64,000 bases of DNA. Origin: Sphingomonas colocasiae (lineage in GTDB: Bacteria; Pseudomonadota; Alphaproteobacteria; Sphingomonadales; Sphingomonadaceae). Shown here piece after piece: positions 24,777-32,457 of this stretch. The notes under the pieces were generated by a model. That model was not told the DNA's origin. It did not search any database and saw nothing but the letters and a program-made list of their open reading frames with translations. The stretch's first letter is position 1. Every line of letters begins with the position of its first letter. The translations under genes and the position numbers were made by a program. The stretch is from the NCBI RefSeq assembly GCF_019880585.1, contig NZ_JAINVV010000004.1, positions 434,001 through 498,000 on the forward strand. The letters run 5' to 3'.

Positions 24777-24811
24777 ATGCGGGTCTCGGCGCGATCCGCC
24801 GAGACCCGCAT
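24777..24811. terminator. Bidirectional terminator hairpin
   Basis: Perfect 15-bp stem (24777-24791 with 24797-24811), loop of five bases, exactly between the convergent marR-type gene (stop at 24775) and the TonB receptor gene (stop at 24818). The stem uses GGGTCTCGG/CCGAGACCC, related to the first hairpin of the element at 16266. Confidence 0.8.
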
Positions 24812-24817
24812 GCCTGT

Positions 24818-27736
24818 TCAGAAGTTCGCCGTGGCGCCGACGAAGAAGCTCCGGCCGAGCACATCGTAGACGCCGGGATAGGTGTTGGACTGGTAGAAGC
24901 TGGTATAGACCGGCGGCTGCTTGTCGGTCAGGTTCACCACGCCCAGCCGCATTGCGAAGCTCTTGTTCACCCGCCATTCGGCGTTCAGGTCGAAATAATG
25001 ATAGGCGGGCGTGCCGATCGCCGTGGAATTGGCGACGCCGATCGCCGAGACGTCGCGCATCTTCGACAGATAGCGCCATTGCCCGCCGAACTGGAACGCA
25101 CCCGTGGAATAGCTGAGATTCACGACGCCTTTCCATTTGGGGAAGGCGGCCGATACGCCCGCGCTGCTGCCGGCTGAACTGCCGATCGATCCGGCCAGGT
25201 TGGTGGGTGTGTCGCCGGGCAGGTTGGTGGTCGTATATTGCTCGGTCCAGTTGAGCGTCGCCGTCAGGTCGAGCTTGTCCTCGCCGATGTCGAACCGGGT
25301 CTGGAGCGTCGCGTCGATGCCCGAGGTGACGATGCGGCCGAGATTGAGGTTGAAGGTCGACACGCCGTTGATCTGGCCGGTCGCCGGATCGCGGCGGAAC
25401 AGCGCGCAATAGGGATTGTCGGTCGCATATTGGGGATTGTAGCCGCCGATATTGTAGCAGCGGCGCAGCGCGTTCGCGCCGTCCAGCGTGCCGATCGCGT
25501 CCTTCAGCGAGATATGATAATAATCGACCGAGAAGGACAGGCGCGAGATCGGTCCGCCCGCCAGCTTCGGCTGCAATACGGCGCCGATCGTATAGGTGTC
25601 CGCCTTTTCCGGGGTCAGATTGGGATTGCCGCCCGTCAGTGCGCCATCGGTCAACTGCGTGTTGGTGAAGATATAGCTGTCGACGATGTTCGCGGGCACA
25701 CCCTGCGCAAGGCAGAGCGAGCGGACCTGCGAAGCGCTGGCGCCGGTGCGATAGGCGCCCCGGATATCGCAGGGATCGCCCTGGCCGACGACGCCGGGCG
25801 CGCCGACCACCGGGGCGGTCGGGGTCTGGGGCGAATAGAGTTCGTAGACATTGGGCGCGCGCGCGGCGCGCGCATAGCCGCCGCGCAGGCGCAGCCAGTC
25901 GGTCATGCGCCAGTCGCCTTCTAAGCGGTAGGTGCTGATCCCGCCCGAGGTATTATAGTCCGAATAGCGATAGCCCGCGCTCAGGTTCAGTTCCTGGATC
26001 AGCGGCAGGCCGCGCAGCACCGGCACCAGGATTTCGCCGAACACTTCCTTGACGTTGGTCGATCCGCTCACCGCCGGGATCGCGCCGGTCGCGAAGCTGA
26101 CCACGTCGCCCGATGCCAGGCCGGAATCGGGCGTGAAATCGAAGCTGTCCTTGCGATAGTCGGCGCCCAGCGCGAAGCGGACGTCGCCGGCGGGCAGCTT
26201 GAACAACCGGCCCTGGACGGACGCCTCGATCATGTCCTGGCTGGCCTCGGTCACGCGCAGCGTATTGCGGCGGATATAGGCCGCGCAGCGGCTGTTGGGC
26301 TGGTTTCCGAAGATGTTGTAGCCGCCGCAGGCCGCCACACCGCCGTCTGCGGCGTTGATCAGGCTGTTCAGCGCGGAGAGGCTGACGCCATTCTCGTCAT
26401 GCTGGTTGGCGGTCTGCTGGCCGCGCGAGACATAGATGTCGAAGCCGCCATCGATGAAGGCGAGATCGCCCTTCACGCCGGCCATCAGCGTATAGCCGTT
26501 CGTCGTCGAATTCGCGGTGCGCGCGCCGACATCGGCGAAGCGCTTGGTGACTGTGAAGCTGGCATTCGGGTTGGGCCGCGAGGCGAGGATCTGCCGGAGA
26601 TCGGCGGGAATGAACGGATTGCCGATAGGCATTGTGACGGTCGCGAAGCCCGGCGCGAAAACCGTGCCGGAGGTGACGTGCTGATATCCGGCATGCGCGT
26701 AGACGGTCAGCCCGTCGCGCACCTCGTAATCGACCTTGCCGAACACGCCATAGCGTTCGAAGGGAACAGTGAGGCCGTTGACGCCGCTGGAATTGTAGAA
26801 GCTGTTGCCGCCGATCGACAGCATATCCTCCGCGCCACCCAGATAGTTGAACGATCCGGTCGGCGCGAACAGCGTGCCGTTGGTGTTGAAGGCGAGATTG
26901 CCGGTCGCGCGCGCGGCGCCTGCCGCGACGCCATAGCGATTGAACACGGCATCGACCGCGCTCTGGCTTGGCAAATTGGCGGCATTGGGATTGAACGCGC
27001 CGAAGGGCAGCGACGATGACGGGCGGCTGACCGCCGAAAAGGCGCGGTCGCGATTGTTGACGTCGTCGCGGTTCATCCATTCGAGCGTCAGCACCGCATT
27101 GCCCCGGCCATCGGCGAAGCCGCTGCCCGCGGTGAAGGACACTTCCTGTGTCGCGCCGTCGCCGCGTTCGGTGATGCCGGCCTGTCCACTCACCTGGATG
27201 CCGGTGAAATTCTTCTTGAGGCGGAAGTTGACGACGCCCGCGACCGCGTCTGAGCCATAGGCGGCCGAGGCGCCGCCGGTGATGACCTCGACGGTTTCGA
27301 TCAGGCTCTTGGGAATGATGTTGAGATCGACCGCGCCGGTATAGGTCGCGGCGGTCAGGCGGCGGCCGTCGAGGAGCACCAGCGTGCGCGGCGCGCCAAG
27401 GCCCCTGAGGCCGATCGTGGTGACGCCGCTCGTCGTCGTGTCGTTCGATCCCTGGCCGAAAGCCGGCGTCACTTCGGGAAGGCGGAACAGCACATCGTCC
27501 ATCGTGACCGAATTGGTGGCCTTGAGCTGTTCCGCGCCGATCGAGACGATCGGGCTGTTGGAGGTGTAATCCTTCCGCGTGATGCGCGAGCCGGTGACGA
27601 CGATCTCGGTTTCCGTCGGCTGCCCGGCTTCGGGGGCTTCGGCTTCCTGGGCATGTGCCGCCGTCGGCAGGGCCGCCATGGCGCATCCGGCAAGCAGCGC
27701 CGCGCGAAATCCGGTCCGTGTGAACTCGATTCCCAT
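24818..27736 (-). CDS. TonB-dependent outer-membrane receptor
   Basis: 972 residues from MGIEFTRTGF; AAGGGGA lies 8 nt upstream, and the longer frame to 27814 would hide the signal peptide. Signal peptide ~1-30 (AAHAQ). A TonB box-like stretch TETEIVVTGSRI follows. The plug domain (~45-170) has VTTIGLRGLGAPRTLVLLDGRR and ITGGASAAYGSDAVAGVVNF. The rest is a beta-barrel ending in a C-terminal Phe (FFVGATANF), as required for outer-membrane assembly. Such large receptors with S10 peptidases nearby usually import oligosaccharides, peptides or aromatic conjugates in sphingomonads. Site 2 of the shared operator lies 91 bp upstream, which points to co-regulation with the oxygenase and peptidases. 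Confidence 0.94.
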   Translation of the reverse strand: MGIEFTRTGFRAALLAGCAMAALPTAAHAQEAEAPEAGQPTETEIVVTGSRITRKDYTSNSPIVSIGAEQLKATNSVTMDDVLFRLPEVTPAFGQGSNDTTTSGVTTIGLRGLGAPRTLVLLDGRRLTAATYTGAVDLNIIPKSLIETVEVITGGASAAYGSDAVAGVVNFRLKKNFTGIQVSGQAGITERGDGATQEVSFTAGSGFADGRGNAVLTLEWMNRDDVNNRDRAFSAVSRPSSSLPFGAFNPNAANLPSQSAVDAVFNRYGVAAGAARATGNLAFNTNGTLFAPTGSFNYLGGAEDMLSIGGNSFYNSSGVNGLTVPFERYGVFGKVDYEVRDGLTVYAHAGYQHVTSGTVFAPGFATVTMPIGNPFIPADLRQILASRPNPNASFTVTKRFADVGARTANSTTNGYTLMAGVKGDLAFIDGGFDIYVSRGQQTANQHDENGVSLSALNSLINAADGGVAACGGYNIFGNQPNSRCAAYIRRNTLRVTEASQDMIEASVQGRLFKLPAGDVRFALGADYRKDSFDFTPDSGLASGDVVSFATGAIPAVSGSTNVKEVFGEILVPVLRGLPLIQELNLSAGYRYSDYNTSGGISTYRLEGDWRMTDWLRLRGGYARAARAPNVYELYSPQTPTAPVVGAPGVVGQGDPCDIRGAYRTGASASQVRSLCLAQGVPANIVDSYIFTNTQLTDGALTGGNPNLTPEKADTYTIGAVLQPKLAGGPISRLSFSVDYYHISLKDAIGTLDGANALRRCYNIGGYNPQYATDNPYCALFRRDPATGQINGVSTFNLNLGRIVTSGIDATLQTRFDIGEDKLDLTATLNWTEQYTTTNLPGDTPTNLAGSIGSSAGSSAGVSAAFPKWKGVVNLSYSTGAFQFGGQWRYLSKMRDVSAIGVANSTAIGTPAYHYFDLNAEWRVNKSFAMRLGVVNLTDKQPPVYTSFYQSNTYPGVYDVLGRSFFVGATANF

Positions 27737-27826
27737 ACTCCCGTCCCCTTTTAGTTTCTTGCGGCTGCCCGGTTCGTTGATCGGGGTCTGCGCCGCCGGC
27801 CGCAACCCAACCATCGAGTCGCTTGA

Positions 27827-27850
27827 ATTAATTTAACGTGTTATATAATC
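27827..27850. promoter_or_regulatory. Shared operator, site 2 (TonB receptor/S10 intergenic)
   Basis: ATTAATTTAACGTGTTATATAATC, with the core TAACGTGTTA at 27834-27843. Read on the plus strand, TTGAAT (27823) and TATAAT (27844) form a possible promoter with a 15-bp spacer toward the S10 gene at 27924. Read on the minus strand, TATAAC overlaps the core as a -10 for the receptor gene. One regulator could control both directions. Confidence 0.65.
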
Positions 27851-27923
27851 ATGATGCAATAGGGAATGTGATCTGAAATAAATCATTGATATAAAATGAT
27901 ATTATCAGAAATGGATAGATGCA

Positions 27924-29480
27924 ATGTTAAGATTATGCCCTGGAAGCCGCTTGGCTGGCGTCCTCTCCACCCTGCTTTGCGTCGCGATCGCGAACACCGG
28001 CATCGCGGCGCCCGTGACCGCTGGAAAGGGGGACAGGGAGGGGGCGGTCGCGAGCGCCGATCCGTGGGTTCGCACGGACCATGCCGGCACGATCGGCGGC
28101 AGGGCGATCCGCTACGAAAGCACCGCCGGGACGATCGGGTTGCGCGACGAGCGCGATATCGAGCGCGGGCGGATGTTCTTCGTCGCTTATAGCCTGCCGC
28201 AGCCCGCCGGATCGCCGCCCCGGCCGGTCACCTTCTTCTTCAATGGCGGTCCTGGATCCTCGACGATCTGGCTGCATATGGGGGCGTTCGCGCCGGTGCG
28301 GCTGCGGGCGTCGCAGCCCGGCAAACCGCTGGCGCCGCCCTTCGTGCTGGCGGACAATCGCTTCTCGCTGCTCGACAAGAGCGATCTCGTCTTCCTCGAC
28401 GCGGTCGGGACGGGGTTTTCGCGGGCCGCCGATGCCGGGGACAACCGGCGGTTCTGGGGCAACGACCAGGATGCCGACAGCTTCGCCCAGGCGATCGCCC
28501 GCTATCTCACCGCCACCGGCCGCTGGAACGCGCCGAAATTCCTGTTCGGCGAATCCTATGGCACGATGCGCGCGGCCAATCTCGCCCCGCGCCTTCATGA
28601 GCGGGGCATCGATCTCAGCGGCATCATCCTGATGTCGACGATCCTGAATTTCGGCCATTTCGCGCCGGGTCTCGATCAGGCTGCGATCGACCTGCTGCCG
28701 ACCTATGCCGCCACCGCTTATTATCATGGCCGGATCGCGAAAGGTGACGGCGATCTGCCGGCGCTGCTCGATCGCGCGCGCGATTTCGCGCGCGGCCGCT
28801 ACGCCGCTGCGCTGGCGAGAGGGGATCTGATCGATCCGGCAGAACGCGCGGCGGTCGCCGCCGAGATGAGCCGGCTGATCGGCCTGTCGGCGGCGTATAT
28901 CGAGCGAAGTGGATTGCGGATCGGGCTCGACGCGTTCCGCCGGCAATTGCTTCTCGACCGGTCGATGAACGTCGGTGCGATGGACACGCGCTATGCCGGG
29001 CGAGAGACGGAAGCAGCGGGCGCGCTCGCGACCTATGATCCGAGCGACGCGCAGGTCAAGGCGGCCTTCGCATCGGTGTTCGACGGCTATGTGCGGAGCA
29101 GGCTCAATTACCGCACCGACCTCGATTATGTGCTGGGCGACAGCCGTGCGATCATGGGCGCATGGGATTGGTCGCACCGCCCGGCGGAAGGCGAAAAGCA
29201 GAACAGCCTTGCGAACAGCGTGCCCGATCTCGCGGTGGCGATGCGCCGCATGCCCAGGCTCAAGGTGCTGGCGCTCAACGGCTATTACGACCTGATGACG
29301 CCCTTTTTCGGCGCCGAATTCGATCTGGCGCGACTCGGCCTCGGTGCCGAGAGCCACGACCGCGTCCAACTCCGCTACTATCCGTCAGGCCATATAATCT
29401 ATCTCGACGATGCGGTGATGCCGGCGCTGCGCGGCGATATCGGCGCCTTTTACGAAACGGTGCTGCGCGACGGAGCGTGA
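27924..29480 (+). CDS. Exported S10-family serine carboxypeptidase-like protein (first copy)
   Basis: 518 residues. Signal peptide ~1-29 (NTGIAA). Landmarks of family S10 are present: FFFNGGPGSSTIWLHMG for the oxyanion region, Ser211 in FGESYGTMR, the late Asp in LNGYYDLMTP and His in YPSGHIIYLD. The length fits the bacterial S10 group, which works in the periplasm at acidic to neutral pH and removes C-terminal residues. It is divergent from the TonB receptor across operator site 2 and is paralogous to the S10 gene at 30633-32162. Peptide or acyl-amino-acid substrates are likely; direct evidence is lacking. No strong Shine-Dalgarno is visible. Confidence 0.92.
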   Translation: MLRLCPGSRLAGVLSTLLCVAIANTGIAAPVTAGKGDREGAVASADPWVRTDHAGTIGGRAIRYESTAGTIGLRDERDIERGRMFFVAYSLPQPAGSPPRPVTFFFNGGPGSSTIWLHMGAFAPVRLRASQPGKPLAPPFVLADNRFSLLDKSDLVFLDAVGTGFSRAADAGDNRRFWGNDQDADSFAQAIARYLTATGRWNAPKFLFGESYGTMRAANLAPRLHERGIDLSGIILMSTILNFGHFAPGLDQAAIDLLPTYAATAYYHGRIAKGDGDLPALLDRARDFARGRYAAALARGDLIDPAERAAVAAEMSRLIGLSAAYIERSGLRIGLDAFRRQLLLDRSMNVGAMDTRYAGRETEAAGALATYDPSDAQVKAAFASVFDGYVRSRLNYRTDLDYVLGDSRAIMGAWDWSHRPAEGEKQNSLANSVPDLAVAMRRMPRLKVLALNGYYDLMTPFFGAEFDLARLGLGAESHDRVQLRYYPSGHIIYLDDAVMPALRGDIGAFYETVLRDGA

Positions 29481-29487
29481 TGCTCGG

Positions 29488-30636
29488 TCAGTGGCGCAGC
29501 AGGAGCGCCGAGAGCATCTGTTCGCAGCGTTCGAGCTGTTCGATCGCGACGAACTCGTCGGGTTTGTGCGCCTGTTCGATCGATCCGGGGCCGCAGACCA
29601 ATGTGGGGATCCCGGAGCGTTCGAACAGCCCCGCCTCGGTGCCGAACGCGACATGGCCGCCGGGCGCGTTGCTGCGCAGCGCGCGCTTCACGTCGCGCAC
29701 GAAACGGGAATCCTCGTCGATCGCGAAGCCCGGCACATCGCCCACCTGGCGCCAGTCGATCGACGCGTCGGGGAAGATCATCCGCATTTCGGGCAGGAGT
29801 TGGGTGTCGATGAAATCCTCGATCGCGTCCAGCAACTGCCGATGGCTGGTATGGGGCAGCGACCGGATATCGACCACGAACTCGCACCGGTCCGCGACAA
29901 TGTTGCCGACCGTCCCGCCGGTGATGCGATTGACCTGGATGGTCGAGAAGGGGACGTCATAGCCTTGGTGGCGCGTCTCATTCTGCTCGAGGTCGCGGGC
30001 GATGGCACCGAGATGACCGATCACCCGGCTCGCATAATGAATGGCGTTCACCCCATGTGGGGCGAGCGACGAATGGGCGGCGAGCCCCCTCACCGTGAAC
30101 GCATACATGCCGGCACCCTTGTGGCCGATGATCGCGCGCATGTTGGTCGGTTCGCCGATGACGCAGCCGGCCAGCGACGTCCGATCCACGGGCATGTCGT
30201 CGAGCAGCCTGCGGACGCCCAGACAGCCGATCTCCTCGTCATAGGAAAAGGCCAGATGGACGCCGCGGCCAGGCGTTTCGATGATGCGCGGCACCAGCGC
30301 GAGCGCGACCGCGATGAACCCCTTCATGTCGCAGGTTCCGCGGCCGTGGAGGCGGCCGTCGCGTTCGGCGAGGACGAAGGGATCGCTGCTCCAGCATTGC
30401 CCGGCGACGGGCACGACATCGGTGTGGCCCGACAGGATGATCGCATCCTGCCCGTGCGTGATCGTCGCGAACAGATTCGCCTTTCGCCCCGTCTCGTCGA
30501 AGCTCAGCCGCGACTTGACGTCATGGCGGTCGAGATAGTCGGCGATCCAGCGGATCAGATCCAGATTGCCTTCGCTGCTGACGGTCGGGAAAGCGACGAG
30601 CGTCTTCAGCAATCCGATCGCCTCGCTTTCGATCAT
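29488..30636 (-). CDS. argE: Acetylornithine deacetylase-like M20 amidohydrolase
   Basis: 382 residues, cytosolic (no signal peptide). The M20 di-zinc motifs are intact: SGHTDVVPV, GRGTCDMKG, FSYDEEIGCLG and IGEPTN, with a late His in GSIEQAHKPDE. Overall layout matches ArgE (N-acetyl-L-ornithine deacetylase). The location is odd for an arginine gene: its ATG overlaps the stop of an S10 peptidase by 4 nt and it sits in a TonB/oxygenase locus. It may therefore deacylate an imported N-acyl amino acid rather than N-acetylornithine. The symbol reflects family only. Confidence 0.88.
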   Translation of the reverse strand: MIESEAIGLLKTLVAFPTVSSEGNLDLIRWIADYLDRHDVKSRLSFDETGRKANLFATITHGQDAIILSGHTDVVPVAGQCWSSDPFVLAERDGRLHGRGTCDMKGFIAVALALVPRIIETPGRGVHLAFSYDEEIGCLGVRRLLDDMPVDRTSLAGCVIGEPTNMRAIIGHKGAGMYAFTVRGLAAHSSLAPHGVNAIHYASRVIGHLGAIARDLEQNETRHQGYDVPFSTIQVNRITGGTVGNIVADRCEFVVDIRSLPHTSHRQLLDAIEDFIDTQLLPEMRMIFPDASIDWRQVGDVPGFAIDEDSRFVRDVKRALRSNAPGGHVAFGTEAGLFERSGIPTLVCGPGSIEQAHKPDEFVAIEQLERCEQMLSALLLRH

Positions 30637-32162
30637 TTCGCCGAATCGAGGAAGGAGACGACCGCCTGGTTCATCTGTTTGAGCGCGGCCGCGTCGTCAT
30701 AGGCCATGTGACCGGCCGGCAGGCGGACATGGACGATGTTCGCGAGATAGTCGTGCGGCACCGGCATGTGATCCAGCGCGAATTCCATCGAGGCGAAGGG
30801 CGTCGCCAGATCGTAGAGGCCCTGCATCGAGAGGATGCGGAAATTGCTGTCCTTCACGAAGGTGGACTGGAGCGCGCCTAGGGTTTCGGGATAGCCGAGC
30901 TGCCCGTAGCGCGCCGGGCCGGCCAGCGCGAAGCGCGTCGCGACATCGCGCGAATACATGCGATAGGGGACCGGGATGTCGACGCGGAGTTCCTCGAGCA
31001 GATATTGGCTCGTCGCCGAGGAAAAGGCCGGGGTGAGCGCGCCCATCGCCGGATCGTAAAAGGGTTCCTCCACCCGGGCCTCGGGCGCGGGGCCCAGCAG
31101 CCTGCCGTCGACCCGGCCGGTCACCAGCCGGCGGGCGGCATGGAGATATTTCATGAATTCGGGAACCTCGATGCGCAGATTGTGCATCTCGATCACCGAA
31201 GCTTCGAGGCCGGTATAGCGGACCAGCCCCGCGACGATCTTCGCGCGTTCCTCGCCACCCAGCCGGCTGCCCTTGGCGAGCGCCGGGCCATAGACATTGA
31301 GCGACCAGTCCTCCACCTCGCGCCGCATCGCGTCGTCGTCCTTGAGGCCCGGCAGCAGCCCGTGAAAGGCGGCGACGCTGGCATAGGAGGGCAGGAGAAG
31401 CTGATAGGGCAGGTCGTTGGTCATGCCCGGCTCGGTGACGTGGAAGTCGAGCGCCGAGGACAGCAGGATCACGCCCTTCAGGGGGATGCCCTGCCGCACG
31501 AGCACGTCGGACAGGCCCGCCACACGAAAGGCGCCATAGCTTTCGCCCCACAGGTACATGGGCGATCCGAACCGGTTGTTCGAACGCAGATAATTCTGGA
31601 TGAAGGCGGCATAGGCCTGAAGGTCGCCGTCGCGCGAATAGAGACGGGCCTTGGTCTGCTCGTTCGCCACGCGGCTGAACCCGGTGCCCGGCGCATCGAT
31701 GAACACCAGATCCGCGCGGTCGAGCGGGCTGTCGGTATTGTCCATGAGCCGCGCGGGCGGCGGCGGCACCGAACCGTCGGCGTTGAGCACGATCTTGCGC
31801 GGGCCGACGCCGCCCATGTGCAGCCAGGCCGTCGCCGCGCCCGGCCCGCCATTGGTGAGGAAGATGATCGGGCGCTGGCCCGGCGGGACGCCGTCCTTGG
31901 TATAGGCGACATAGAAGACCTGCGCGTCGATCGATCCGTCCGGCCCGGTGATGGGAATGCGGCCCGCCGTCGTGGTGTAGCGGATCTTCTGGCCATGGAA
32001 GGTGCCGGCCTGCCGGGTGACCGAAGGCGCATAGGCGCCGATATCGCCGTCCTCGTTGAAGGTCCGATTGGCGGTGGCCTCCGCCGGAGTCGCGGGCTCG
32101 GCCGATGCCGTGCTCGACGCCAGAGCCGCAACGATAGCGACGGAAATGACACACTTCCTCAT
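30633..32162 (-). CDS. Exported S10-family serine carboxypeptidase-like protein (second copy)
   Basis: 509 residues, signal peptide ~1-21 (SSTASA). S10 motifs: FLTNGGPGAATAWLHMG (the usual GPGSS is GPGAA), Ser208 in WGESYGAFR, Asp in QGLYDLATP and His in LPAGHMAYDD. It is related to the copy at 27924 but is clearly diverged, so the two may differ in specificity. The changed SS to AA beside the oxyanion glycine could affect substrate choice. It is co-translated with the M20 gene (4-nt overlap). Operator site 3 lies ~21-45 bp upstream. Confidence 0.92.
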   Translation of the reverse strand: MRKCVISVAIVAALASSTASAEPATPAEATANRTFNEDGDIGAYAPSVTRQAGTFHGQKIRYTTTAGRIPITGPDGSIDAQVFYVAYTKDGVPPGQRPIIFLTNGGPGAATAWLHMGGVGPRKIVLNADGSVPPPPARLMDNTDSPLDRADLVFIDAPGTGFSRVANEQTKARLYSRDGDLQAYAAFIQNYLRSNNRFGSPMYLWGESYGAFRVAGLSDVLVRQGIPLKGVILLSSALDFHVTEPGMTNDLPYQLLLPSYASVAAFHGLLPGLKDDDAMRREVEDWSLNVYGPALAKGSRLGGEERAKIVAGLVRYTGLEASVIEMHNLRIEVPEFMKYLHAARRLVTGRVDGRLLGPAPEARVEEPFYDPAMGALTPAFSSATSQYLLEELRVDIPVPYRMYSRDVATRFALAGPARYGQLGYPETLGALQSTFVKDSNFRILSMQGLYDLATPFASMEFALDHMPVPHDYLANIVHVRLPAGHMAYDDAAALKQMNQAVVSFLDSAK

Positions 32163-32182
32163 ATCACCCCTCTCGGCGAAAA

Positions 32183-32204
32183 ATTATTTAACATGTTTTA
32201 TAAT
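32183..32204. promoter_or_regulatory. Shared operator, site 3 (S10/M20 operon promoter)
   Basis: ATTATTTAACATGTTTTATAAT, same layout as sites 1 and 2. On the minus strand TTGCCA, a 17-bp spacer and TAAAAC align with the TTGCCT-N17-GATAAC of site 1. The core overlaps the -10 in both, which is the geometry of repression by steric block. Confidence 0.65.
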
Positions 32205-32281
32205 GGGCGAGGGGAAATGGCAAGAGCGGTGCGCGGAGTTGCGTGGTCGATGTTCCCGGGTTTGATCGATCCAAGTCGCAA

Positions 32282-32327
32282 CACCCTATCTGTCATTCCC
32301 GCTTTCGCGGGAATGACAGATAGGGTG
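32282..32327. repeat. REP-like hairpin with GTCATTCC core
   Basis: Perfect 21-bp arms (32282-32302 with 32307-32327) and a TTTC loop. The inner part GTCATTCCCGC/GCGGGAATGAC recurs at 54570-54597 and, as a GTCATTCCGGC variant, at 39845-39914. The remaining bases between 32205 and 32391 show no gene. Confidence 0.85.
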
Positions 32328-32383
32328 GCGACCGAAGCGGATCGCCTGCTGCATCCAACTGCAAATCGTTCGATATTGCCGGC

Positions 32384-32424
32384 AAAAACAAAACGGATCC
32401 GGTTCGCCATGAACCGGATCCGTT
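32384..32424 (-). terminator. Rho-independent terminator of the RND efflux operon
   Basis: Perfect 14-bp stem (32392-32405 with 32411-32424, loop GCCAT). On the minus strand it is followed by TTTTGTTTTT. It lies 33 nt after the outer-membrane channel gene stop. Confidence 0.88.
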
Positions 32425-32457
32425 CTGATCGGATATCGGCGGATCGGATGGTGGTCG

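Noticed and set aside
22952-32162. An ochratoxin- or auxin-conjugate-specific pathway
   Set aside because: The families fit amide-linked aromatic compounds in general, but no residue or gene points to one compound, so no name is given.
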